From an uncultured Saprospirales bacterium (lineage in GTDB: Bacteria > Bacteroidota > Bacteroidia > Chitinophagales > Saprospiraceae): a stretch of DNA of 6,082 nt. The translations under genes and the position numbers were made by a program. Below, in pieces: positions 1-6,082 of the stretch. The DNA lies in NCBI GenBank assembly GCA_937926355.1, contig CALAZP010000103.1, forward strand, positions 1 through 6,082. Direction: 5' to 3'. Under the pieces are notes generated by a model. The model made no database searches and had not been told where the DNA came from. It saw only the letters and a program-made list of their open reading frames with translations. The number at the start of each line of letters is the position of its first letter. The first letter of the stretch is position 1.

Positions 1-354
1 ATGCTCTATAGCGACCGGCGGTTGATTGATGCCTAACACACAAGCCGCCTCACAAGGAGCAGGGCAAATTCGCCCGGTAAACTCAGGAAAATTATTGGTA
101 GAAGACAAGATCTCAAACGCCATATCCCAGTCTTCCTTATAAACCGCATCATTGAACTCTGGAATGATGTTCCCTAACGGACACCCACTATGACAAAAAG
201 GTACGCCGCAATCCATACACCTGGATGCCTGATCTAATGTTTTTTCCTCCGGAAAAGGCTCATATATCTCTTTATAATCTCCAATACGCTCTTGAGGAGG
301 CCGAGCTACCGGTAATTCTCTCGTATGTTTTAAAAATCCTCTGGGATCTCCCAT
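1..354 (-). CDS. gltD: Glutamate synthase small subunit (GltD), N-terminal 118 residues, cut by left edge
   Basis: This is the beta subunit of NAD(P)H-dependent glutamate synthase. It oxidises NAD(P)H and passes electrons to GltB in the cytoplasm. Only the N-terminal Fe-S domain is present; the FAD and NAD(P)H Rossmann domains lie beyond the window. Two cysteine clusters characteristic of GltD-like proteins are visible: C46, C49, C54 and C58 (RCMDCGVPFCHSGCP) and C97, C101 and C105 (GRICPAPCEAAC). In this family they bind the two 4Fe-4S centres. The ATG at 352-354 gives the usual GltD opening (MGDPRGFLKHTRELP), so the start is secure. The reading frame is open to position 1. It lies 62 nt downstream of the gltB stop on the same strand, the standard gltBD order, so co-transcription is likely. 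No Shine-Dalgarno sequence is seen; the start sits behind an A-rich leader. Related enzymes such as the dihydropyrimidine dehydrogenase N-terminal domain share the cysteine pattern, but adjacency to gltB settles the call. Confidence 0.95.
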   Translation of the reverse strand, partial: MGDPRGFLKHTRELPVARPPQERIGDYKEIYEPFPEEKTLDQASRCMDCGVPFCHSGCPLGNIIPEFNDAVYKEDWDMAFEILSSTNNFPEFTGRICPAPCEAACVLGINQPPVAIEH

Positions 355-416
355 TTTCTTTCAATTTTTACTTTTCAACAATACTTGTCTCCACACTGCC
401 ACCACCATCATCCCTC
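355..416 (-). other. gltB-gltD spacer
   Basis: Sixty-two bases separate the gltB stop from the gltD start. The gltB-proximal half is G-rich on the coding strand (GATGATGGTGGTGG). The half next to gltD is A-rich (ending TTGAAAGAAA before ATG), as is usual for Bacteroidota translation starts. No terminator hairpin or convincing promoter is visible, which fits a single gltBD transcript. Confidence 0.6.
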
Positions 417-3400
417 TTAATCCATTACTTCAGCCACCTTGACATTCATCGCAGGCGCCATATTTTTCGCCTCCAAAACAGCTTTGTAATCCACCGGCAT
501 CACCTTCACCAATTCTCGTTTACGCTGCTCCCAATTATTCAATAAATCCAATGCTACCTTACTACTAGTATAACTAAAATGATTCCGCACCATAATTCTC
601 ACTCGCTCATAGTCCCCTTCCGATAACTCCTCCAATTCAATCATTTCTTTATTAACCCTGTCGGGAAAAGTGCCCTCCGAATCTAATATGTAGGCGATTC
701 CTCCACTCATTCCCGCTGCGAAATTTTTTCCAGTAGTACCTAAAACCACCACCAATCCCCCAGTCATATATTCACAACCGTGGTCTCCAATCCCCTCCAC
801 CACTGCATTAACGCCCGAGTTGCGAACCGCAAAACGCTCACCTGCCATCCCTTTAATATAGGCCTCTCCTGAAGTTGCCCCATAAAACGCTACATTTCCA
901 ATGATAATATTCTCCTCAGGCGCAAAAGTCGCCGTTCGATCCGGTACCACAATCAACCTACCTCCCGATAGGCCTTTACCAAAATAATCATTAGCCTCAC
1001 CTTCCAATTTAAATTGAATACCCCTTGCACCAAATGCCCCGAAGCTCTGTCCTGCCGATCCTCTAAATCGATATTTTATCAACCCGTCTGGCAATCCCTC
1101 TCCCTTATATCTGGAAGAAATTTCATAGGACAACATAGTACCTGTTGCTCGATCTGTATTTTTAATCGCAAAAGTAGTTTGAACAGATTGCTGAAACTCT
1201 AACGCCGGCCTAGCATGCTGAATTAAGCGACGATCCAAAACCGTATTGATGCCGTGGTCCTGCTCTACCCGCTTATATTGCCCCACATTATCTTCTACCG
1301 GCTCTTTATATAGAATAGGACTTAAATCCAAATGCCGGTATTTCCAATAAGCAATGTCCTTTTTAACCTTTAGGAGTTCAGTCTGACCCACCATTTCATT
1401 AATGGTTCGAAATCCTAATTCCGCCATAATTTGCCTCAAATCCTCCGCTAAAAAGCGGAAAAAATTAACCACATGCTCTGGCTTTCCGGTAAAACGCTTC
1501 CTTAGTTCTGGGTCCTGAGTAGCAATGCCGACAGGACAGGTATTGACGTGGCACTTGCGCATCATAATACAACCTTCTACTATCAAAGCCGCAGTAGCTA
1601 CCCCCCATTCTTCAGCCCCCAGTAAGGTAGCAATAGCGAGATCCCGACCAGTACGTATTTGCCCATCAGTTTGCAAACGCACCCGATCTCTTAATTTATT
1701 TTTTAACAAAGTCTGGTGGCTTTCCGCCAAACCTAACTCCCAAGGCAATCCAGCGTGTTGTATGCTGGTCAAAGGGGAAGCACCCGTTCCACCATCGTGA
1801 CCACTGATCAGAATAGCGTCAGCATGGGCTTTAGCCACCCCTGAGGCAATAATTCCAACTCCTGCCTTAGAAACCAATTTGACATTGATACGGGCCTGAG
1901 GATTAGCATTTTTTAAATCAAAAATCAACTGTGCCAAATCCTCAATGGAATAAATATCATGGTGCGGTGGTGGACTAATCAAACCAACACCAGGAGTAGA
2001 ATGCCGCACCCGTCCGATCCAATCATCCACCTTATGCCCCGGCAACTGCCCCCCCTCCCCAGGTTTCGCCCCCTGCGCCATCTTAATCTGAATCTCATCC
2101 GCATTCGCTAGATAATAACTCGTTACCCCAAACCGCCCGGAGGCCACTTGCTTGGTCGCTGACCGCTCCCAATCCCCATTGGGCTTTACATCAAACCTAA
2201 CCTCATCTTCTCCCCCTTCTCCACTATTACTCTTCGCCCCAATTCGATTCATCGCTATCGCCAATGTGGCATGGGCTTCATGGCTAATGCTACCAAACGA
2301 CATCGCACCAGTAACAAACCGCTTTAAAATATCCTCCACAGGTTCCACCTCCTCAATAGGAATAGGTATCCCCTTCCTAAAGGTCAATAACCCCCTCAAT
2401 GTCAACGCCTGCTCGTTCTGCTCATCAATAATTTGAGCATACTTCTGATACGCCTCCCAGTCATTTTTTCGCGAAGCCAATTGCAAATAATGAATACTCT
2501 TGGGATTCAAAGTATGAGCCTCCCCATCCCGCTTCCACTGATACACCCCACCCGACCTCAAATCTTTCTGTAACAAGCCCGTCTCACCAAAAGCCATCTG
2601 ATGTCGTACCAAAATCTCCCGAGCAATCCCATCTAATCCCAAACCCTCAATTCGACTCACCGTACCCGTGAAACAACGATCGACTACCTCCTTATTCAAT
2701 CCCAATATCTCAAATATCTGAGCCCCCTGATAAGATTGTAAAGTCGAAATGCCAATCTTTGACATAATCTTTAACAACCCCTTACCCACCGCATAATTGT
2801 ATTTCTTAAACACACTATCCAATGGTACTCCCTGCATAAATCCATCCCGCTCATATAATTGCGCTAAAGTATCGTAAACCAAATATGGATTCACCGCACT
2901 CGCTCCATAACCTATTAAAGTAGCCACATGATGGGTTTCCCTAATATCCCCTGATTCCACCATAATAGAGGTCTTACTCCTCAACCCCGTCCGAATCAAA
3001 TGATGGTGAACCGCCCCCACCGCCAATAAAGAAGGAATAACGGCCTCCCCCTTCGCAGCTTTACGATCAGAAAGAATCAATATGTTGTGTCCCTCCCTCG
3101 TCAACGCCTCCGCCTCACTACATATCCGGTCAATAGCCGCACTCATCCTCCCAATTTGACCATCCGATACAAATAAAGTATTAATAACCTTCGATTTAAA
3201 ACGCGGATGGTCAATAAACCTGATTTTGCTAAACTCCTCATTGGTAAGCACAGGCGAATCTAAATGAATGAAAGATGCATTGTCTTCATTAGGCTCCAAA
3301 ATATTACCCCCACCACCTAACATCGCATATAACGACATCACCGATCGCTCCCTTATCGGATCAATCGGAGGATTAGTCACCTGCGCAAATAATTGTTTGA

Positions 3401-4949
3401 AGTAATTCGCCAAATGCTGACTGTGGTGACTCAATACCGCTAACGGTATATCCGTCCCCATCGACCCTATCGGATCATTTCCTCCAGATACCATCGGCTT
3501 GATAATCACCTTCAAGTCTTCTCTACTGTATCCAAATAAAATTTGCTTCTTAAATAAATCCGCCGTTAACGATTTATTGGGATTGTCATACACCGGCAAA
3601 TCCTTCAAATAAACCCGCTTAGCAGCCAACCAATCCCCATAAGGCAATCGGTTGCAAATCTCCTTTTTTAATTCTTCATCCCCTATGACCCGATGCTCCT
3701 CTAAATCAGCCAATAACATCTTACCGGGCTGCAACCTGCCCTTCATCACTATCTTTTCCGGATCAATGGGCAAAGCCCCCGCTTCCGAAGCCACCACTAA
3801 GGTGTTGTCGTTCGTCAAACAATACCTGGAAGGTCTTAATCCATTTCTATCTAATGTCGCCCCCACTACAATCCCATCCGTAAATACAATCGAAGCCGGA
3901 CCATCCCATGGTTCCATTATGGTCTTGTGAAACTCGTAAAAAGATTTCTTGTACTCCGCCATCGCCTCATCATGCTGCCAAGCCTCAGGAATCATCATCA
4001 TCAATGCATGTGGCAATGAAACACCCCCTTGAACCAAAAATTCTAAAACATTATCGAAATTTCCCGAATCAGAAAGATTCTGCCCACATATCGGCTTGAG
4101 TTTCTCCAACTCATCTTCGGTGTAAACAGTAGACTCCAACATAGGTTCCTTTGACTTGAACCAATTGACATTGCCCGTAATCGTATTAATCTCTCCATTG
4201 TGAGCAATAAATCTAAATGGCTGAGCCAACTTCCACTTGGGAACCGTATTGGTTGAAAAACGACTGTGAACCAAAGCAATAGCAGACTCACAATCTTCAT
4301 CCAATAAATCTGGAAAATAACCCTTTACCTGCCAAGTAGTCAATTGACCTTTATACACCACCGTCTTGTAACTAAAGGATGGGATATAGAAACTTTCCTT
4401 GATGTGGGGATAAGTAATGTGGATATTGTGAGTAGCATATTTTCTCAAAACATATAAGCGCCGCTCTAAAGTTTCCCGATCGAGTATCTCCTTGGGCTTG
4501 ACAAAAACATGCTCCATATAAGGCTCAACAGATAAGGCAGAAGGTCCTATTTCTTCATTATCAGTAGGAACTTTGCGATATCCCAATACCTCGAAGCCCA
4601 TCTCGTCGATATAGTCATTCAACAAAAACCGACACTGCCTCCTCAAAATTTTGTTGGTTGGGAAAAATACGACCCCTACCCCATACTCTCCAAAATCAGG
4701 TAAGTCAAAACCCACCTCTCTACTTTTCCTCGCAAAAAAGCGATGAGGAACCTGAATCAATATCCCAGCACCATCTCCTGTATTGGCTTCACATCCGCAC
4801 GCTCCCCTATGTTCCATATTTTCCAACATAGTCAGCGCATCAATCACCAATTGATGAGATTTGACACCGTCTAATTGAGCCACTAATCCTGTACCACAGG
4901 AGTCTTTTTCCAGGGAAGGGACGTAGAGCCCTTTATTCTTTTTGACCAT
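417..4949 (-). CDS. gltB: Glutamate synthase large subunit (GltB), complete
   Basis: This is the alpha subunit of glutamate synthase, 1510 residues, a normal length for the bacterial two-subunit enzyme. It hydrolyses glutamine and delivers the ammonia through an internal tunnel to 2-oxoglutarate, which is reduced to glutamate. Residues 1-17 are a propeptide of the kind removed to expose the catalytic Cys18 (KDSCGTG). The class II glutamine amidotransferase domain runs to about residue 430, with R230 in HSRFSTNT and N251-G252 in HNGEIN as substrate and oxyanion-hole residues. A central domain follows at about 480-770 (NPPIDPIRE from 526). The FMN-binding barrel spans about 830-1215: GAMSFGS around M883, the loop KMAQGAKPGEGGQLPG at 956-971, and GHDGGTGASP at 1050-1059. 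The 3Fe-4S cluster ligands are C1127, C1133 and C1138, with the classic 6 and 5 spacing. The C-terminal GXGXG beta-helix starts near 1297. A separate gltD next door supports the NAD(P)H-dependent form rather than the single-chain ferredoxin enzyme. No key residue is missing. The start follows an A/T-rich leader without a Shine-Dalgarno sequence. Confidence 0.98.
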   Translation of the reverse strand: MVKKNKGLYVPSLEKDSCGTGLVAQLDGVKSHQLVIDALTMLENMEHRGACGCEANTGDGAGILIQVPHRFFARKSREVGFDLPDFGEYGVGVVFFPTNKILRRQCRFLLNDYIDEMGFEVLGYRKVPTDNEEIGPSALSVEPYMEHVFVKPKEILDRETLERRLYVLRKYATHNIHITYPHIKESFYIPSFSYKTVVYKGQLTTWQVKGYFPDLLDEDCESAIALVHSRFSTNTVPKWKLAQPFRFIAHNGEINTITGNVNWFKSKEPMLESTVYTEDELEKLKPICGQNLSDSGNFDNVLEFLVQGGVSLPHALMMMIPEAWQHDEAMAEYKKSFYEFHKTIMEPWDGPASIVFTDGIVVGATLDRNGLRPSRYCLTNDNTLVVASEAGALPIDPEKIVMKGRLQPGKMLLADLEEHRVIGDEELKKEICNRLPYGDWLAAKRVYLKDLPVYDNPNKSLTADLFKKQILFGYSREDLKVIIKPMVSGGNDPIGSMGTDIPLAVLSHHSQHLANYFKQLFAQVTNPPIDPIRERSVMSLYAMLGGGGNILEPNEDNASFIHLDSPVLTNEEFSKIRFIDHPRFKSKVINTLFVSDGQIGRMSAAIDRICSEAEALTREGHNILILSDRKAAKGEAVIPSLLAVGAVHHHLIRTGLRSKTSIMVESGDIRETHHVATLIGYGASAVNPYLVYDTLAQLYERDGFMQGVPLDSVFKKYNYAVGKGLLKIMSKIGISTLQSYQGAQIFEILGLNKEVVDRCFTGTVSRIEGLGLDGIAREILVRHQMAFGETGLLQKDLRSGGVYQWKRDGEAHTLNPKSIHYLQLASRKNDWEAYQKYAQIIDEQNEQALTLRGLLTFRKGIPIPIEEVEPVEDILKRFVTGAMSFGSISHEAHATLAIAMNRIGAKSNSGEGGEDEVRFDVKPNGDWERSATKQVASGRFGVTSYYLANADEIQIKMAQGAKPGEGGQLPGHKVDDWIGRVRHSTPGVGLISPPPHHDIYSIEDLAQLIFDLKNANPQARINVKLVSKAGVGIIASGVAKAHADAILISGHDGGTGASPLTSIQHAGLPWELGLAESHQTLLKNKLRDRVRLQTDGQIRTGRDLAIATLLGAEEWGVATAALIVEGCIMMRKCHVNTCPVGIATQDPELRKRFTGKPEHVVNFFRFLAEDLRQIMAELGFRTINEMVGQTELLKVKKDIAYWKYRHLDLSPILYKEPVEDNVGQYKRVEQDHGINTVLDRRLIQHARPALEFQQSVQTTFAIKNTDRATGTMLSYEISSRYKGEGLPDGLIKYRFRGSAGQSFGAFGARGIQFKLEGEANDYFGKGLSGGRLIVVPDRTATFAPEENIIIGNVAFYGATSGEAYIKGMAGERFAVRNSGVNAVVEGIGDHGCEYMTGGLVVVLGTTGKNFAAGMSGGIAYILDSEGTFPDRVNKEMIELEELSEGDYERVRIMVRNHFSYTSSKVALDLLNNWEQRKRELVKVMPVDYKAVLEAKNMAPAMNVKVAEVMD

Positions 4950-5016
4950 CTATACCAATATTCTGTAGCTAGTGAATTAAAGGTAATCTGGTAATATTTG
5001 GTAAAGTCGAGCTTTG

Positions 5017-5048
5017 CAAAATAAGAAAAAAATCAGCTTGAAATGAAA
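5017..5048 (-). promoter_or_regulatory. Weak candidate promoter for gltBD
   Basis: On the minus strand, TTTC (5048-5045) is followed after 20 nt by TTATTTTG (5024-5017). This resembles the Bacteroidota sigma-A pattern TTTG - about 19-21 nt - TAnnTTTG with one mismatch in each box. It would start transcription near 5010, about 60 nt before the gltB ATG. The region is A/T-rich, so chance matches are expected, and read-through from the Rieske gene is an alternative. The call is an inference from spacing and consensus only. Confidence 0.25.
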
Positions 5049-5059
5049 TGAAATTTCAA
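5026..5059 (-). terminator. Weak hairpin plus T-tract after the Rieske gene
   Basis: Read on the minus strand, TTGAAAT (5059-5053) can pair with ATTTCAA (5044-5038) around an 8-nt loop. Five bases later comes a run of seven T (5032-5026). This has the shape of an intrinsic terminator 47 nt after the Rieske stop codon. The stem has only one G-C pair among seven and the T-tract is not immediately adjacent, so it would be weak at best. It overlaps the candidate gltB promoter. Confidence 0.2.
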
Positions 5060-5105
5060 TTTTCCGATTTTCAAAAGCCAGTGAAATAGAAACTGCCTAT
5101 CCCCT

Positions 5106-5603
5106 TTAAATGGATACGGTCAATACCCCATTGGCAAGGGTAGTATTGAAAACTGTCAAGGGTTGAACCGCAGGCCCTTGCAATACTTCTCCAGCAGTAG
5201 AAAATTTGGAATCGTGGCAGGTACAAGTGAAAACTTCATTGTCATATTCCCAGGAAGAAGCACATCCCTGATGCGTACACACAGAAGTAAGAGCCGAATA
5301 AGTTCCTCCTACATTGACGACCAATAGATTGGCATCCTGAATCAAAATCCATCCTCCCGATGAACCTAAAGCTTCTACCAAATCCAACTGTATGGTCACA
5401 GCATTATCCGTAACAGTTATGGCCTCTACATCAGGTTCTTCCATATTCTCGTCTTCATCTGGCATATCAGGCTCTGCAACGTCCTTAGTGCACGCTGTAA
5501 AAAAACTAAGTCCAAAGGCACTCATCGCAGCCATAGCTCCCGACTGCTTTAAAAAAGCCCTGCGCTCTTCCGTAAGATTTCCAGATTTAAAACGAGTTTT
5601 CAT
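5106..5603 (-). CDS. Tat-exported lipoprotein with Rieske [2Fe-2S] domain
   Basis: A 165-residue secreted electron-transfer protein. The signal peptide has a twin-arginine motif (E-R14-R15-A-F-L-K), a hydrophobic stretch at 21-37 and a lipobox ending FFTAC. Cys38 should therefore be lipidated, and the folded Fe-S protein would be exported by Tat. A proline-containing acidic tether follows (10 of residues 44-60 are Asp or Glu). The Rieske fold covers about 62-165. Box 1 is CTHQGC with ligands C109 and H111. Box 2 is CTCHDS with ligands C127 and H130. C114 and C129 match the disulfide pair of cytochrome bc1/b6f-type Rieske proteins, which separates this protein from most dioxygenase ferredoxins. 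The position of the bc1 Tyr is Phe134. No transmembrane anchor other than the signal is seen, and no cytochrome b or oxidoreductase gene is visible beside it. The substrate or partner is unknown; a bc1 subunit, an arsenite-oxidase-like small subunit or a free-standing carrier are all possible. The ATG at 5601-5603 begins a well-formed signal peptide (MKTRFKSGN), supporting this start. Confidence 0.9.
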   Translation of the reverse strand: MKTRFKSGNLTEERRAFLKQSGAMAAMSAFGLSFFTACTKDVAEPDMPDEDENMEEPDVEAITVTDNAVTIQLDLVEALGSSGGWILIQDANLLVVNVGGTYSALTSVCTHQGCASSWEYDNEVFTCTCHDSKFSTAGEVLQGPAVQPLTVFNTTLANGVLTVSI

Positions 5604-5653
5604 ATCAATAGGATTTTATTTTCATAGCCATAACCCCAGATATCCCACTTTGT

Positions 5654-5746
5654 TTGCCGAAATCAACCATTTGTCGATTTTTTTAAACAAACCCCTGCCA
5701 ATCACCTAATTACTAAACATATTTCACCAACTTAGCCATTCGGCAA
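5654..5746. repeat. Spaced inverted repeat TTGCCGAA ... TTCGGCAA
   Basis: TTGCCGAA at 5654-5661 is the exact reverse complement of TTCGGCAA at 5739-5746, with 77 bases between them. The right copy overlaps the first bases of the candidate adaptor -7 box. Such an arrangement could be a pair of operator half-sites in a divergent control region. A match of this size has a sizeable chance of arising at random in 176 bases. Confidence 0.25.
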
Positions 5747-5752
5747 TTTTTG
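5722..5752 (+). promoter_or_regulatory. Candidate promoter for the RND adaptor gene
   Basis: TTTC (5722-5725), a 19-nt spacer and AATTTTTG (5745-5752) fit the Bacteroidota pattern TTTG / TAnnTTTG with one mismatch in each box. Transcription would start near 5758, giving a leader of about 20 nt before the ATG at 5780. The position is sensible, but the evidence is consensus matching in A/T-rich DNA only. Confidence 0.3.
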
Positions 5753-5779
5753 TCCAAACCTCAAAATTCAAATTAAACA

Positions 5780-6082
5780 ATGAGATTCAACCCCATTTTT
5801 GGGCTTTCGCTATTACTCGCTGTAACAGCTTGCGGAGGCAGAAAACCAACCCCCTCCGAAGCAGCTCCCACGCAAAATACCTCTGCCACCGCCCTTGGAG
5901 TAGAAGGCTATACGGTAGTACCTAATTATCTGGAATATACTATTGAAGCTACGGGAAACTTAATCGCTTATGAAGCGGTTCAAATACGACCTGAACGACC
6001 CGGAAAAGTAGTAGAACTGTCCTTCGAAGAAGCTTCTTTCGTCCCCCAAAATAAAATAATCGCTCGTATAGACGATCAAGAA
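5780..6082 (+). CDS. RND efflux periplasmic adaptor lipoprotein, N-terminal 101 residues, cut by right edge
   Basis: This is the start of a membrane fusion protein of the HlyD/AcrA type, which links an inner-membrane RND pump to an outer-membrane channel. Residues 1-17 are a lipoprotein signal peptide (MRFNPIFGLSLLLAVTA) and Cys18 is the lipidation site. A low-complexity linker rich in Pro, Ala, Thr and Ser spans about 21-38. From about residue 50 the typical adaptor opening appears: a beta strand ending in TGNL, then the first half of the lipoyl-like domain (AVQIRPERPGKVVELSFEE), closing with IARIDDQE at 94-101. The family usually has Gly at the two turn positions of this half-motif (EEGxxVxxG); here they are Ala85 and Asn91. 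The ATG at 5780 gives a well-formed signal peptide behind an A-rich leader without a Shine-Dalgarno sequence, and the frame stays open to the window end. The pump type (drug/HAE1 or metal/HME) cannot be told from this fragment. The gene is divergent from the Rieske gene. Confidence 0.87.
   Translation, partial: MRFNPIFGLSLLLAVTACGGRKPTPSEAAPTQNTSATALGVEGYTVVPNYLEYTIEATGNLIAYEAVQIRPERPGKVVELSFEEASFVPQNKIIARIDDQE

Larger units (their letters stand above)
5604..5779. promoter_or_regulatory. Divergent intergenic region between the Rieske gene and the RND adaptor
   Basis: These 176 bases separate two genes transcribed away from each other, so they must hold the minus-strand promoter of the Rieske gene and the plus-strand promoter of the adaptor. 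The stretch is A/T-rich with T and A runs (such as seven T at 5678-5684) and encodes no plausible protein. I see a candidate promoter for the adaptor (5722-5752), one spaced 8-bp inverted repeat and a very short open frame just before the Rieske start. I could not pick out a convincing promoter for the Rieske gene. Confidence 0.55.

Noticed and set aside
225..545. Plus-strand open frame of 106 codons spanning the gltD start, the spacer and the gltB end
   Set aside because: It lies antisense to the well-supported gltD and gltB coding sequence and shows no recognisable domain or start context.
1525..2436. Plus-strand open frames opposite the gltB FMN domain
   Set aside because: Both are antisense to cofactor-binding motifs of gltB and have no protein-like features of their own.
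4043..4300. Minus-strand open frame of 85 codons inside gltB
   Set aside because: It is an out-of-frame shadow on the same strand; gltB's own frame carries the HNGEIN amidotransferase motif at this place.
4950..5105. Possible small RNA, riboswitch or glutamine-sensing leader before gltB
   Set aside because: I could find no recognisable conserved riboswitch core or paired helices beyond one weak A/T hairpin.
5392..5709. Plus-strand open frame of 105 codons across the Rieske signal peptide and intergenic region
   Set aside because: It is antisense to the Rieske gene, Ser-rich and low in complexity as expected for a shadow, and the Rieske ligands establish the other strand.
1..6082. Excess of C over G on the plus strand, also seen mildly in the plus-strand adaptor gene (about 77 C to 60 G by hand count)
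   Set aside because: It may reflect replication-strand skew with gltBD on the leading strand, but one short window cannot separate this from codon bias.
1..6082. Mobile element, CRISPR, tRNA or novel defence system
   Set aside because: No transposase, terminal repeats, regularly spaced repeats, tRNA fold or toxin/nuclease-like gene is present; the gene content is mostly core metabolism and envelope functions.

Overview
The window looks like chromosomal DNA of a Bacteroidota bacterium. The reasons are indirect but agree. None of the four genes has a recognisable Shine-Dalgarno sequence, and all start behind A/T-rich leaders. The GltD N-terminus is of the type common outside the enterobacteria. 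The RND adaptor is a lipoprotein, and the weak promoter candidates resemble the Bacteroidota TTTG / TAnnTTTG pattern. No genus can be assigned from the sequence alone.

Layout: positions 1-354 (minus) hold the first 118 codons of gltD, the small subunit of glutamate synthase, which runs off the left edge. Positions 417-4949 (minus) hold a complete gltB, the large subunit, with all catalytic and cofactor motifs in place. Upstream on the same strand, 5106-5603 is a small secreted Rieske [2Fe-2S] protein with a Tat-type lipoprotein signal peptide and an acidic tether. A 176-bp divergent intergenic region (5604-5779) follows. Position 5780 then begins, on the plus strand, an RND-efflux periplasmic adaptor lipoprotein, cut by the right edge after 101 codons.

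How the genes work together: GltB and GltD form the two-subunit, NAD(P)H-dependent glutamate synthase (GOGAT), which makes two glutamates from glutamine and 2-oxoglutarate. GltD passes electrons from NAD(P)H through its flavin and iron-sulfur centres to the GltB 3Fe-4S cluster and FMN. The Rieske lipoprotein is predicted to act outside the cytoplasm and has no evident biochemical tie to GOGAT. Its partner is not in the window. The divergent gene probably opens an RND efflux operon (adaptor, then pump, perhaps an outer-membrane channel) beyond the right edge.

This is mostly ordinary core-genome sequence. I found no mobile element, CRISPR array, RNA gene or new multi-gene system. The points most worth a second look are the isolated Tat-lipoprotein Rieske protein, with Phe at the redox-tuning Tyr position, and the unusual substitutions in the adaptor's lipoyl-like loop. 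No stretch over 300 bases lacks a gene.
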